DNA of 64,000 bases from Lachnospira hominis (ex Liu et al. 2021) (GCF_014287955.1 NZ_JACOPD010000001.1:372001-436000), one strand, 5' to 3'; shown: positions 11,157 to 19,982, numbered from the stretch's first letter. The notes: a model not told the origin generated them from the letters alone. Program-made: numbers and translations.

Positions 11157-12248
11157 TTAAAATGTATCTTTACTTTCCATATACTTCATATATTTCACAA
11201 CCATAAGTGCAATCTTGAATGTAATCGCATCATCAAATACACGCAAATCAAGACCTGTGCTCTTCTGGAGCTTATCAAGTCTGTATACAAGCGTATTTCT
11301 GTGAATATAAAGCTGTCTTGATGTCTCTGAAACATTCAGGCTGTTCTCAAAGAACTTGTTAATTGTTGACAATGTTTCATCATCAAAATCGTCAGGCGAC
11401 TTACCGCCGAATATTTCCCTTATAAACATCTGACAAAGTGGTATCGGAAGCTGATAAATAAGACGTCCGATTCCAAGTCTGCTATAAGCAACCACATTCT
11501 TGTTGCTGTAGAAAATCTTGCCTACATCGAGAGCCATCTTAGCTTCTTTATAAGAACGCGAAACCTCTCTTATATCACCCACAATAGTACCATATGCAAT
11601 ATGTGCTGAACTCATTGCCTCAGTATTGAGCATGTCAATAATAACCTGTGCGGTCTTGTCGAGTTCTTCATATGTCTCATTGCCTTTAACTTCCTTAACA
11701 AGAATTATACTCTTCTCATCAACTGCTGTAATAAAATCATGCACTTTTCCCGCAAATAAAGTTCTTACTATCTCAAGTGCATTAGTATCTTTTTCGTGTT
11801 TCGTCTCAATTATATAAACAACACGCTTAACATCCGTCTCAATATGTAACTTTTCTGCTCTTGTATACATATCTACACGTAAGAGATTATCTAGAAGAAG
11901 ATTCTTTATAAAATTATCTTTATCGAATCTTTCCTTATAAGCCACCAAGAGATTCTGAATCTGAAATGCTGCAAGCTTACCAAGCATATAAACATCATCG
12001 CTTGTTCCCTTTGCAAGAAGAATATATTCAAGATTCTGTTCGTCTATAACTTTAAAAAACTGGTAGCCATTTACAACCTGGCTCTCTGCCGGCGAATCCA
12101 TAAATGTCAATGCATCTGCAACACAGCCTTGAACATCATCAAATGTCTTAGCCGCAATCTTGCCGTCTGAATCTATAACGCACAAATCCACCCGTGATAT
12201 TGCTTTAAGTCCATCAACAGTTGTCTGTAATATTTGATTTGATATCAT
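11157..12248 (-). CDS. CdaR/PucR-family transcriptional regulator
   Basis: About 363 residues. The ATG at 12248 is preferred (AAAGGGTG spaced 6 nt); the GTG three codons earlier overlaps that site. The N-terminal half resembles a sugar-diacid/CdaR-type sensor region. The C-terminal 60 residues form the characteristic PucR/CdaR helix-turn-helix, with the conserved pattern NVSETSRQLYIHRNTLVYRL followed by DKLQKSTGLDL. The family regulates transport and catabolism genes of sugar acids or purines. Its neighbour is an MsmK-like sugar ABC ATPase, read in the same direction but separated by a terminator. The ligand is unknown. Confidence 0.88.
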   Translation of the reverse strand: MISNQILQTTVDGLKAISRVDLCVIDSDGKIAAKTFDDVQGCVADALTFMDSPAESQVVNGYQFFKVIDEQNLEYILLAKGTSDDVYMLGKLAAFQIQNLLVAYKERFDKDNFIKNLLLDNLLRVDMYTRAEKLHIETDVKRVVYIIETKHEKDTNALEIVRTLFAGKVHDFITAVDEKSIILVKEVKGNETYEELDKTAQVIIDMLNTEAMSSAHIAYGTIVGDIREVSRSYKEAKMALDVGKIFYSNKNVVAYSRLGIGRLIYQLPIPLCQMFIREIFGGKSPDDFDDETLSTINKFFENSLNVSETSRQLYIHRNTLVYRLDKLQKSTGLDLRVFDDAITFKIALMVVKYMKYMESKDTF

Positions 12249-12311
12249 AGTGAACACCCTTTCGCTTTTAGTCCTTTTTAGGTCCTTGTTTTATTGTAAT
12301 GCAAAATGGCG

Positions 12312-12352
12312 AAAAAAAAAAGAGGAAATGCATAATTTCTATACATTTCCTC
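12312..12352 (-). terminator. Intrinsic terminator after the sugar-ABC ATPase gene
   Basis: The stem GAGGAAATG / CATTTCCTC with a 13-nt loop is followed on the minus strand by ten T. It lies 65 bp after the ATPase stop. Confidence 0.88.
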
Positions 12353-12416
12353 AAAAATTACATCATTATTCCATTCAAAAAAACCAAAACCAAATGATAT
12401 TGGCTTATTAACTCAA

Positions 12417-13532
12417 TTAGTGAGTGATAATCTGCTCTGTCTCTTTATCAAATACATGAAGTCTTGAAATATCCATAGCAAACTTAACAACATCACCAGG
12501 ACGAGCTGTTGTACGTGGATTAACCTTAGCTGTACATGTTGTATCAGCAATATCATAGTGAAGGTTAACTTCAGCACCAAGTAATTCGTATACCTTAACT
12601 GTAGCTTCAAATGTTGTAGCTGAATGCTTTGTGATGAATTCTTCATCATCCTTGATATCCTCTGGACGGATACCAGCAACAACTGTCTTACCAACATAAC
12701 CACCATCAATGATAGGTTTGCTCTTATCAGCTGGTAAAGCAATAGAAACTGTATCACTGAGCTTTAATGTTACACTTGAACCATTGCCTACTACTTCAGC
12801 ATCAACAAGGTTCATCTGTGGAGAACCAATGAAACCAGCAACGAAGATGTTGTTTGGTGTGTTGTAAAGGTTCTGTGGTGTATCAACCTGCTGGATAATA
12901 CCATCTTTAAGAACTACGATTCTTGTACCAAGTGTCATAGCCTCTGTCTGGTCATGTGTAACGTAGATGATTGTTGTCTGTAATCTCTGGTGAAGCTTAG
13001 AAATCTCAACACGCATCTGTACTCTTAACTTAGCATCAAGGTTTGAAAGTGGCTCATCCATAAGGAATACCTTAGGGCTACGAACGATTGCACGACCCAT
13101 GGCAACACGCTGTCTCTGACCACCTGAAAGAGCCTTTGGCTTACGATCAAGAAGATGTTCGATATCAAGAATCTTAGCTGCTTCATGAACTGCCTTATCA
13201 ATATCAGCCTTTGGTACTTTTCTTAACTTAAGACCAAATGCCATGTTATCATATACTGTCATATGTGGATACAAAGCGTAGTTCTGGAAAACCATGGCGA
13301 TATCTCTATCCTTAGGTTCTACATCATTAACGAGTTTGTCTCCAATCCAAAGCTCACCTGAGCTGATTTCCTCAAGACCAGCGATCATACGAAGAGTTGT
13401 TGACTTACCACAACCAGAAGGTCCAACGAAGATGATGAACTCCTGATCAGCGATTTCAAGATTAAAATCCTTAACAGCAACGAAACCGTTAGGATATACT
13501 TTACATACATTCTTAAGTGATAAACTTGCCAT
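12417..13532 (-). CDS. Carbohydrate ABC transporter ATP-binding protein (MsmK/UgpC/MalK type)
   Basis: 371 residues from the ATG at 13532 (MASLSLKNVCKVYP), which follows AGGAGG at good spacing; the frame extends 11 codons upstream without a ribosome site. Walker A GPSGCGKSTTLRM, signature LSGGQRQRVAMGRAI, Walker B VFLMDEPLSNLD, H-loop TIIYVTHDQTEAM, and a C-terminal regulatory TOBE/MalK-like region of about 130 residues. Such proteins energise several different sugar importers as a shared ATPase; the absence of permease or binding-protein genes here fits that. It has more polished codon use (GGT, CCA, ACA) than its neighbours, suggesting high expression. Confidence 0.93.
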   Translation of the reverse strand: MASLSLKNVCKVYPNGFVAVKDFNLEIADQEFIIFVGPSGCGKSTTLRMIAGLEEISSGELWIGDKLVNDVEPKDRDIAMVFQNYALYPHMTVYDNMAFGLKLRKVPKADIDKAVHEAAKILDIEHLLDRKPKALSGGQRQRVAMGRAIVRSPKVFLMDEPLSNLDAKLRVQMRVEISKLHQRLQTTIIYVTHDQTEAMTLGTRIVVLKDGIIQQVDTPQNLYNTPNNIFVAGFIGSPQMNLVDAEVVGNGSSVTLKLSDTVSIALPADKSKPIIDGGYVGKTVVAGIRPEDIKDDEEFITKHSATTFEATVKVYELLGAEVNLHYDIADTTCTAKVNPRTTARPGDVVKFAMDISRLHVFDKETEQIITH

Positions 13533-13861
13533 TCTTAAAAATCCTCCTAAATTAAATAGGTGCAAAATAATGTGTCATAATATAATAGAAAAACATCAGT
13601 TATGTATATCTTTGCACTCTTATTGTGCCTTCAGCTTACGCACGGCACTTTTTTGATGTAACAATCATACAATAATTTGATAATAAAAACCATATCTCAA
13701 TTTCACAAATATATGTCTGGTTTTTTTTGCAAATTTACTACATGTGCTTATTTCATGTGAATTTTTCACAAAACACCGGCACAATTCTGCACTATTTTAA
13801 CCATAAAATTAGCGTTTATAATAGTTATAACAATTTTTCTGCCGTTTTTTCAAAAAATGTG

Positions 13862-13890
13862 TTGCATTATTACAACAATTGTACTATAAT
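13862..13890 (+). promoter_or_regulatory. Sigma-A-like promoter of the YjfB-like gene
   Basis: TTGCAT, a 17-nt spacer and a perfect TATAAT lie 54 nt before the small motility gene. The rest of the 13566-13943 stretch is AT-rich with no gene; promoters for the divergent ATPase gene are expected in it but I could not fix one. Confidence 0.7.
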
Positions 13891-13943
13891 CAATACATAA
13901 ACAAAACAAGTTACATTATTTTAATATTTGGAGGCTGATTGAT

Positions 13944-14120
13944 ATGGATATAGCTTCATTGTCAATAGCACAAAGCACTATTAATGTTGCCAGTGATGTT
14001 CAAGTCGCTGTTTTAAGTAAGAGTCTTGACACCATGGAGACTTTAGGTGATGGGATGAAGAAGATGATGGAATCTTCCGTTACTCCTTATCTCGGACAGA
14101 ATATTGATTATTTAGTTTAA
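13944..14120 (+). CDS. YjfB-like putative motility protein (58 aa)
   Basis: A small gene with a clear GGAGG ribosome site and an ATG at 13944. The product (MDIASLSIAQSTINVASDVQ, then VAVLSKSLDTMETLGDGMKK) matches the pattern of the YjfB_motility family: an N-terminal MDIASLS, a helical middle, and short length near 60 residues. Family members are found in flagellated Firmicutes and are associated with flagellar regulons; the molecular function is not known. It stands alone between a sigma-A-like promoter and a strong terminator, so it is monocistronic. No other flagellar gene is in the window. Confidence 0.85.
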   Translation: MDIASLSIAQSTINVASDVQVAVLSKSLDTMETLGDGMKKMMESSVTPYLGQNIDYLV

Positions 14121-14180
14121 TTCGTTTTTTCTTATATTTTTCCTTTCTCATTTTCTTTTCAGTGGATTTATCCACGAAAC

Positions 14181-14216
14181 AAAAAGCTTACCGGGTAATC
14201 AACCGGTAAGCTTTTT
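14181..14216. terminator. Bidirectional intrinsic terminator
   Basis: The perfect 14-bp stem AAAAAGCTTACCGG / CCGGTAAGCTTTTT has an 8-nt loop. It serves the convergent yjfB-like and CPBP protease genes. Confidence 0.93.
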
Positions 14217-14240
14217 GTTTTATATTTTCATATAGTATTA

Positions 14241-15194
14241 TCAAACCATCATGGTAAGTCTTGTTATTATTTCAGTAAATATCATATAACCAAATGCAAG
14301 AACCAATGTAATTATAAGTGGTATTGTAACAAACTTCTCTCCGTTTCTTCTCACATGTCTTAACTCAAAATCACGTCTGATAAATCCGGCTTTTCCGTTT
14401 CTCTCGGCAAGCTTATTTAATATAAGTATCGAAAGTGCCAGAAATCCCATTGCAATCGCTCCAAGTACAATCACCTGAATAATCGTTGCAATAAACATGC
14501 TTCCCGATGAAAGCTGCTGTGTCTGTCCTGCCATCGCATTTACATCAACACCGGCGAGCGATAAAATCTTCATTACAGTAATTGAATAAGTATTTACAGC
14601 AAAGTGTGCTATCATTGATGACCACATAGAGCCTGTTACCTCGACAAGAAATGCAAACATAACTCCAATTACAAAAGCATAACAGAGCTGATTAATATTA
14701 AGATGTGTAACACCAAAAAGCAGACCACTTAACAGTGCTGCTCCACAGATTCCGTTTTTCCTGTATGAATGATAAATAAGTCCCCTGAATATAAACTCCT
14801 CCACAACAGGCGGTATGACTGCAAGAAGAATTATCTGTATTATAAACGGATATGAAGTAAGGTCAGAAACCGCATCATTCATATAATTTGTTGATATAAA
14901 CTGTGTAAGTACATTGATAAACAAAACCACAGGAATAAGTGTATATCCGAATACAAGTGAAAGAAATGCATCTAACGGCTTAATTTTTCTATATGGAATA
15001 CACTTATATATATTTATCTTATTGATAAATACATAGATAAATGCCGGAATAAGCAGTATTGCCTGGCTTATAAGGCACTGTCCCCAGTAAGGCAGGTCAA
15101 TCCCCGTCGTTCCTATCACCAGTCCGGCAGCCATTGAGCCAGCCACATAAAATGCAAGAAAACATGCAAAAAATATATTAATTCTTTTACACAT
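14241..15194 (-). CDS. CPBP-family intramembrane metalloprotease
   Basis: 317 residues with about eight hydrophobic segments. The three signature elements of the CPBP (Abi/CAAX protease-like) family are visible: EEFIFRGLIYHSY (the EExxxR motif, about residue 132), FGVTHLNINQ (FxxxH) and a later conserved region SSMIAHFAVNTYS (HxxxN/B). These are putative zinc-site residues within the membrane. In bacteria the family includes proteases involved in bacteriocin self-immunity and protein processing; the substrate here is unknown. No bacteriocin genes are adjacent. Confidence 0.9.
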   Translation of the reverse strand: MCKRINIFFACFLAFYVAGSMAAGLVIGTTGIDLPYWGQCLISQAILLIPAFIYVFINKINIYKCIPYRKIKPLDAFLSLVFGYTLIPVVLFINVLTQFISTNYMNDAVSDLTSYPFIIQIILLAVIPPVVEEFIFRGLIYHSYRKNGICGAALLSGLLFGVTHLNINQLCYAFVIGVMFAFLVEVTGSMWSSMIAHFAVNTYSITVMKILSLAGVDVNAMAGQTQQLSSGSMFIATIIQVIVLGAIAMGFLALSILILNKLAERNGKAGFIRRDFELRHVRRNGEKFVTIPLIITLVLAFGYMIFTEIITRLTMMV

Positions 15195-15234
15195 ATGCCG
15201 TAAAAACCCCCTTCTGCATTAACTTTTCCACATT

Positions 15235-15609
15235 TTACTTAAATGCTATAGCCTCTACCTCTAAAAGAACATCCTTTGGAAGTCGTGCAACTTCAACACA
15301 TGAACGAGCCGGGAATGGTTCTTTAAAATATTTTTTATAAATCTCATTGATAGTTCCGAAATCATTCATTTCTTTAATAAATACTGTTGTCTTAATGATA
15401 TTCTCAACCTTTGAACCTGATTCTTCAACAAGATTACAAAGGTTCTTAAAAGCCTGCTCTGCCTGTGCTTCAACACCTTCTGCAATATTGCCTGTTGCAG
15501 GGTCTACAGGAATAACGCCTGATGTATAAACCATACCATTAACTTCGATTGCCTGTGAATAAGGTCCGATTGCTGCCGGTGCCTTATCTGTACTGATAAC
15601 TTTCTGCAT
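15235..15609 (-). CDS. ridA: RidA-family reactive intermediate deaminase
   Basis: 124 residues from the ATG at 15609 (MQKVISTDKAPAAIGPYSQA), with AAGGAGG 7 nt upstream; the frame continues upstream but only through repeated non-coding DNA. The sequence contains the family signatures GPYSQAIEVNG, SGVIPVDPATG and the C-terminal PARSCVEVARLPKDVLLEVEAIA with the catalytic-site Arg (about 103). RidA hydrolyses reactive enamine/imine products of PLP enzymes such as threonine dehydratase. It is a trimer in the cytosol. Confidence 0.96.
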   Translation of the reverse strand: MQKVISTDKAPAAIGPYSQAIEVNGMVYTSGVIPVDPATGNIAEGVEAQAEQAFKNLCNLVEESGSKVENIIKTTVFIKEMNDFGTINEIYKKYFKEPFPARSCVEVARLPKDVLLEVEAIAFK

Positions 15610-15612
15610 AAA

Positions 15613-15690
15613 ATCCTCCTTGTTTTGCGAAGCAAAATGCGACTGCCCCATGCAGGAGCAGAGGATTTAGCCTCCTTGTTTTGCGAATTG
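15613..15690. repeat. Short duplicated leader segment upstream of ridA
   Basis: The ribosome-site region CCTCCTTGTTTTGCGAA occurs twice, at about 15617-15633 and 15672-15688. Between them GTTTTGCGAAGCAAAATGCG forms a small inverted repeat. It looks like a local duplication of the 5' leader, leaving a second unused Shine-Dalgarno. Confidence 0.6.
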
Positions 15691-15709
15691 CTAAAGTGCA
15701 TTATACCAT

Positions 15710-16534
15710 TTATTTCATATTAATTGAAGTCTCATTTATAACAATTTTTCCTTCTTTAAGAAGTCTGCCTACCGCACGCTTAAAAGCATTTTTACTCATC
15801 TGGAAATGTTCTTTTATTATTTCAGGTGACGCTTTGTCTGTAAACGGAAGACTTCCGCCATTATTTTTAATTGCTTCATATATAATAGAAGAATCTTCAT
15901 CCATCTGGATATATGCTTTCTGTTTAAGGCTTATTGTAAGTTTCCCGTCTTCTCTTACCTTTGAAACTCTTCCGTATATTATGTCACCTATGTTAATTTT
16001 TCCGAACACTTCATTTTTAGGAATCATTCCGAAATATTTGTTATCTATGGCAACATAAACACCATAATCAGGGTTTATCTCAATAACTGTACCGCTTACA
16101 GCACTATCCTTCACATAGTTCTGTGCATTTGTAAGATAATCATATACTCTCATTGTTGCGGCAAGTCTGCTGCTCTTATCTATATATAATGCCACAAGAC
16201 ATTCATCGCCCTCCTGGACATGTTTTGTCTGTTCCTTAAACGGCATAAATAAATCTTTCTCAAGACCCCAGTCAAGAAAAGCTCCTATTTTGCTGACCTG
16301 CGAAACTTTAAGAACCGCGAGCTGGCCAAGCTGCACCTTAGGAGTCTTTGTCGTGGCAATAAGTCTGTCACTTGAATCCCTGTATACAAAAACAGTAAGT
16401 GCATCCCCGGCTTCTATATCTTCAGGAACCATTTTCTTTGGAAGAAGCACCTTATCTTCCTCAGTTCCAAGATAAACGCCAAAATCAACTTTTTTAACTA
16501 CATTAAGACACTGTGTCTTTCCTAATTCTATCAT
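15710..16534 (-). CDS. CvfB/YitL-like S1 RNA-binding protein
   Basis: 274 residues from the ATG at 16534 (MIELGKTQCLNVVKKVDFGV), which has a GGAGAG ribosome site; the open frame extends 22 codons further without one. It contains tandem OB/S1-type repeats: KVDFGVYLGTE..., KVSQVSKIGAFLDWGLEKDLFMPF, and GTVIEINPDYGVYVAID...GRVSKVREDGKLTISL. The end is a winged-helix domain (about 215-274; GGSLPFTDKASPEIIKEHF). This is the layout of CvfB, an RNA-binding virulence regulator of staphylococci. It presumably modulates RNA stability or translation. Confidence 0.9.
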   Translation of the reverse strand: MIELGKTQCLNVVKKVDFGVYLGTEEDKVLLPKKMVPEDIEAGDALTVFVYRDSSDRLIATTKTPKVQLGQLAVLKVSQVSKIGAFLDWGLEKDLFMPFKEQTKHVQEGDECLVALYIDKSSRLAATMRVYDYLTNAQNYVKDSAVSGTVIEINPDYGVYVAIDNKYFGMIPKNEVFGKINIGDIIYGRVSKVREDGKLTISLKQKAYIQMDEDSSIIYEAIKNNGGSLPFTDKASPEIIKEHFQMSKNAFKRAVGRLLKEGKIVINETSINMK

Positions 16535-16570
16535 ATAATCTCTCCATTTCTTAAATAAACGGGTGTCATA

Positions 16571-16593
16571 CAAGCACGGATTTCGGCTCGCTG
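16571..16593 (+). repeat. Fragment of the 99-nt dispersed repeat
   Basis: The segment CAAGCACGGATTTCGGCTCG matches the 3' third of the full repeats at 19983 and 43329 with two changes. As in those copies it touches an intrinsic terminator. Confidence 0.65.
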
Positions 16594-16600
16594 TCAGCAT

Positions 16601-16629
16601 AAAAAAAGCCCTCGCATATATGCGAGGGT
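16601..16629 (-). terminator. Terminator of the tRNA-Gln gene
   Basis: The perfect stem CCCTCGCATA / TATGCGAGGG is followed by seven T on the minus strand, starting 4 nt beyond the tRNA. Confidence 0.92.
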
Positions 16630-16632
16630 AAG

Positions 16633-16705
16633 CTGGGCTTGAGGGACTCGAACCCCCAGAATGCTGGAATCAGAATCCAGTGCCTTACCATTTGGCGAAA
16701 GCCCA
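16633..16705 (-). tRNA. tRNA-Gln (anticodon CTG)
   Basis: On the minus strand a cloverleaf folds: acceptor TGGGCTT / AAGCCCA, D-arm around CGCCAAATGGTAAGGC, anticodon stem CTGGA / TCCAG with loop TTCTGAT (anticodon CTG, reads CAG), and T-arm with GGTTCGAGTCC. The first base is T, typical of bacterial tRNA-Gln. The CCA end is not encoded. It is followed directly by a terminator, so it is a single-tRNA unit. Confidence 0.95.
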
Positions 16706-16823
16706 ATATCGTGACGACATATGGTATTATATCTGATGTTTTTACAAAATGCAAGTGTTTTTTTGAAATTTTTTTAATTTTTTTTTACAACACTAAATGC
16801 AATAAGTACAACGCCCGAAAATA

Positions 16824-17216
16824 TCAGCCTTTAAGCCTTACCGTACCATCCGCATCTGTACCAAGATTTGCCGGCTCAACGAAATATGTATATTGCTCAA
16901 GGACAACTTCCTTTTTCATATCATCTATCGCTTTGTCTATATCATCCTGATTAAACTTAACAGATTTTTCTGTAAAGTCAAAACCATTATTCTTTTTTAT
17001 ATTAAACAGTTTCTCAGGGTCAGAAAACTTAGGTGCATTGTTTCTGCTGTTCTGATTATCAGCAAAATCTCCCGGCATACTATTGCTGTTATCTGAAATT
17101 CCATTGCTTCCAGAATCTATACTGCCGTTATCTTTCACAACATTCAGTTTATCGCTGTCATCAATACTGTTTATATACATCTGAGAACCATGCTGATTTA
17201 TTCCATATATTGCCAT
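16824..17216 (-). CDS. Hypothetical protein, Asn/Asp/Ser-rich
   Basis: 130 residues from the ATG at 17216 (MAIYGINQHGSQMYINSI), with AAAGGAGATG upstream; an ATG 7 codons earlier is part of that site. There is no signal peptide or membrane segment. The middle is low-complexity (Asn, Asp, Ser, Gly; about 20-70), and the C-terminal half is acidic and helical, ending with EPANLGTDADGTVRLKG. Small proteins that begin MAI.GI... are common in Lachnospiraceae without an assigned function. I do not recognise it. Confidence 0.75.
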   Translation of the reverse strand: MAIYGINQHGSQMYINSIDDSDKLNVVKDNGSIDSGSNGISDNSNSMPGDFADNQNSRNNAPKFSDPEKLFNIKKNNGFDFTEKSVKFNQDDIDKAIDDMKKEVVLEQYTYFVEPANLGTDADGTVRLKG

Positions 17217-17336
17217 AGTATGCATCTCCTTTCCCAATTATGCCATAGTCATCTGTAATCACTTTATATATCGGATTATATAAAAAAACTTTAACCTCAT
17301 ATTAAGACTTTTTTCTACATTTTTCAAATAAAAGTA

Positions 17337-17837
17337 TTACTTTCGTACCATAAGTACAGGAAAGCCCTCTTTATAGTCTTTTATTATAAATGGATGTGTT
17401 TTGGCATAATCATAAATAATATCGCCAAGTCCATCATCAACGAGCTTTTGCAGCTCATCTGACGGTTCTTTTCCGATTGACGGACATGTAGGCGTAAGTG
17501 CAATTACATACTCATCGTCTTTTTTCATTATTCTTAAAGGCCATATTTTACAGTCAAATGGCTTATCTTCGTATGACAACGTACATCCTTTGTCCGGGTC
17601 AAGGAAAAAACATGGTACTTCCTCATTTTCATCATCTGTATTATATGAGTCCTGGAGATGCATCCTTCCATATTTGCCATTGTCATCATTCATATCAAAC
17701 TGATAACTTCCCCGGCTTTCAAGTTTTTCAACTGTATTTTCCGGAAAAAGCGGTGTCTCCCACAGACTGCATCTTCTGAATGAACAGCAGAACTTACATT
17801 TTGCACATGTCGATTTTTCTAGAACTTTTGATAACAT
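17337..17837 (-). CDS. YkgJ-family cysteine-cluster protein
   Basis: 166 residues with a good ribosome site (GAAGGGAGAA). The N-terminal CAKCKFCCSFRRC (Cys 11, 14, 17, 18, 23), the later CFFLDPDKGCTL and the CKIWPLRI cysteine make the conserved YkgJ/Fli-B-type cluster pattern, thought to bind zinc or an Fe-S centre. The family's biochemical role is unproven. It is encoded 60 bp downstream of the DUF2156 gene on the same strand, so the two may be co-transcribed. Confidence 0.88.
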   Translation of the reverse strand: MLSKVLEKSTCAKCKFCCSFRRCSLWETPLFPENTVEKLESRGSYQFDMNDDNGKYGRMHLQDSYNTDDENEEVPCFFLDPDKGCTLSYEDKPFDCKIWPLRIMKKDDEYVIALTPTCPSIGKEPSDELQKLVDDGLGDIIYDYAKTHPFIIKDYKEGFPVLMVRK

Positions 17838-17897
17838 AATATTCTCCCTTCCGCTTGTGTCCGGATTATCTTAACAATTTTACTCCGTTTAAAAGCT

Positions 17898-18794
17898 TTA
17901 TTTTTCAACTGCACTGTATTTTTTCAGCATTATTTTAGGCCTGTAAGACAGCTTTGCCTTACGCAGTCCTTCAATTCCTATATCTTCCTCCCTGTTAAGC
18001 CATGTCACGCCGTCAAGTTTTTCGGAAAAAAGCTTATTGATGGCTGCATATCCGCCATTTAATGCATACTCACCAACTGCTTTTTCAAAATGGACATCAA
18101 CAGTATTTTCATTTATTTTTGACGCAATAGTCATGGCACAAGGGCTGTCATTAACATATATTATTCCGCCTATAAGCCCGAGTTCTTCAAAGTTTTCCAA
18201 AGCTTCCTTTATAGCCTTGTACTCAGCCAGCTGTGATGCATCCTCATCCTGCAGATGCTCGTAATACCACGCATCCGCAACTTTCTGTGCATCATAAATA
18301 TTACATGCACCAATCTCATAGTATTTATAATCAGGATACGTCCTTACAAACTTTGAAAAATGGTTTTTCTTCTTATGGAATGCTTTTCCCGAAAGCGAAG
18401 CCAGTTCGCTTCTCAGATATATATAATCACTGTCCCCGGCATCACTGCTGTAGCAGAAACGTGCCGGCATGGCATTTTCAAGAACTTCTTTTTGTTCTTC
18501 TGTGACAAATGCAAACTGCAGGCGTTCACCACACTCTTTTGCATCCTTTTCTATCTCGGCGAGTGCCTTTGCGACATCACCTTTTCCAAGCGGAAATGTA
18601 TAACCACATCTTGCACCTTTTCCAGAATACTTTCTTATTATAAAGTCTTTATAACGGCTTATCTTTGTACTATATTTATTGCGAAGCAGATAGATATTGG
18701 CAAATGAAGCGTCACTTGCCATTGTGCCTGACACAGCAATACAGCTGTTTATCCAGTCTTCATCTTCCGCCTCAGGTATAGACCATTCAAGCAT
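17898..18794 (-). CDS. DUF2156 (phosphatidylglycerol lysyltransferase C-terminal-like) protein
   Basis: 298 residues, cytosolic, with an AATGAGGATT ribosome site. The sequence fits the GNAT-fold DUF2156 family: YIYLRSELASLSGKAFHKKK in the middle, then GGIIYVNDSPCAMTIASKI, DVHFEKAVGEYALNGGYAAI and the C-terminal WLNREEDIGIEGLRKAKLSY. The domain is the aminoacyl-transferring part of MprF-type lysyltransferases, but stand-alone versions lack the flippase half and their substrates are unknown. The neighbour is a YkgJ protein. Confidence 0.87.
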   Translation of the reverse strand: MLEWSIPEAEDEDWINSCIAVSGTMASDASFANIYLLRNKYSTKISRYKDFIIRKYSGKGARCGYTFPLGKGDVAKALAEIEKDAKECGERLQFAFVTEEQKEVLENAMPARFCYSSDAGDSDYIYLRSELASLSGKAFHKKKNHFSKFVRTYPDYKYYEIGACNIYDAQKVADAWYYEHLQDEDASQLAEYKAIKEALENFEELGLIGGIIYVNDSPCAMTIASKINENTVDVHFEKAVGEYALNGGYAAINKLFSEKLDGVTWLNREEDIGIEGLRKAKLSYRPKIMLKKYSAVEK

Positions 18795-19007
18795 AAATAA
18801 TCCTCATTTTCTTATTTTTTGTTCATCGCCTGTATTAATTAACGGCGATATTGTAACACACTGATGTTTCAAGTACAATGTATTACTATAATGAAATTTT
18901 TATAAAGTAATCTATTTTTAAGTTGACCGCAGTATCTATATCCTCTAAAATAATTTTAGTGTTTTTGCATATTGCATGGTAAAGAAATGGAGGATTTTAA
19001 CAATATT

Positions 19008-19583
19008 ATGAACAAAAAAAATATATCTTTTATTCTGGCAGGCTTTTTACTGCTGACTCTTCAATTCAACGTAAAAATCGGTTCTGTTTACATTGATATT
19101 TTTAACGACATACTTGCAGCTGTGCTTATTACAGCCGGTGCATTTCCACTGGGCGGCCGCAATGTCGTATTCAAAAAATTTCGTATCTTATCTGTTGTAA
19201 GCATCATTTTTATAATTCTGGGACAGGTAATTAATTTCCTTATGGTTATCATGGGAGGCGACAATGCTTTAAAGGTTGTATCCGGTGTCGCAACAATATT
19301 TAACATTTATCTGACATACTATTTTACTGAAGGACTTATCCTTGAAGCTAAATTTCAGGATAAATCAGCTCTCACACGTTCTCTCAGATTAGTATGGGCA
19401 TTATATGGCATTCTTATTTTCGGTAATTTCATCGCACTTATGTCAGGAATCGCACTTGTATCTACACTTGTTCAGATTGTATGTGTAATATTTTCTATTT
19501 ACTACTGTTCATCTGTTTTTACTTCATGCAGCCAGCTCTACATGGAAGGGCTTCCAACAAAACATATGGATACAGAAAAATAA
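19008..19583 (+). CDS. Hypothetical multi-span membrane protein
   Basis: 191 residues from the ATG at 19008 (MNKKNISFILAGFLLL). GGAGG lies 14 nt upstream, longer than ideal; an alternative ATG at 18987 and a TTG at 18972 extend the frame. About five to six hydrophobic helices: ISFILAGFLLLTLQ, IFNDILAAVLITAGA, ILSVVSIIFIILGQVINFLMV, VVSGVATIFNIYLTYYF, LVWALYGILIFGNFIALMSG, LVSTLVQIVCVIFSIYY. I do not recognise a family. It ends 21 bp before the P-II gene, so it is probably co-transcribed with it, yet it is not an ammonium transporter. Confidence 0.75.
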   Translation: MNKKNISFILAGFLLLTLQFNVKIGSVYIDIFNDILAAVLITAGAFPLGGRNVVFKKFRILSVVSIIFIILGQVINFLMVIMGGDNALKVVSGVATIFNIYLTYYFTEGLILEAKFQDKSALTRSLRLVWALYGILIFGNFIALMSGIALVSTLVQIVCVIFSIYYCSSVFTSCSQLYMEGLPTKHMDTEK

Positions 19584-19604
19584 TCTAACTGAAAGGATTT
19601 TGAT

Positions 19605-19943
19605 ATGAAAAAATTAGAAATAATCATCCGCCCTGAAAGACTTGACGATTTAAAAGCTATTCTCAATGAATGTGATGCACACGGTCTTATGATTACCAAT
19701 ATCATGGGATATGGAATACAAAGAGGCCACAAACGTGAATATAATGGAATTGATTTTGGTGGCAATCTGCTTCCAAAAGTAAAAGTTGAGACTATTGTAA
19801 GTGACGAAATTTCCGAGGAAATCATTAATCTTGTAATTGATAAAATCAATACCGGCACATATGGCGACGGCAAAATTTTTATCTATGATGTAGCCGATGC
19901 CGTAAGAATAAGAACCGGCGAACGCGGAGTTGATGCACTTTAA
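19605..19943 (+). CDS. P-II family signalling protein
   Basis: 112 residues, the normal P-II length. P-II trimers sense 2-oxoglutarate and ATP/ADP and regulate nitrogen assimilation partners. The start MKKLEIIIRPERLDDLKAIL, the T-loop region GIQRGHKREYNGIDFGGNLL, the LPKVKVETIVSDE strand and the C-terminal GKIFIYDVADAVRIRTGERG are all characteristic. The T-loop keeps Tyr46 but has Phe at position 51, where enterobacterial GlnB carries the uridylylated Tyr, so that modification is unlikely. It is not linked to amtB; its upstream partner is an unknown membrane protein. Confidence 0.95.
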   Translation: MKKLEIIIRPERLDDLKAILNECDAHGLMITNIMGYGIQRGHKREYNGIDFGGNLLPKVKVETIVSDEISEEIINLVIDKINTGTYGDGKIFIYDVADAVRIRTGERGVDAL

Positions 19944-19982
19944 AGTCTGACCTATCGGTCTATATGACAAAATCCAAGCAAA

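Noticed and set aside
14241-15194. CPBP protease as part of a bacteriocin cluster
   Set aside because: No precursor peptide, ABC exporter or regulator lies beside it.
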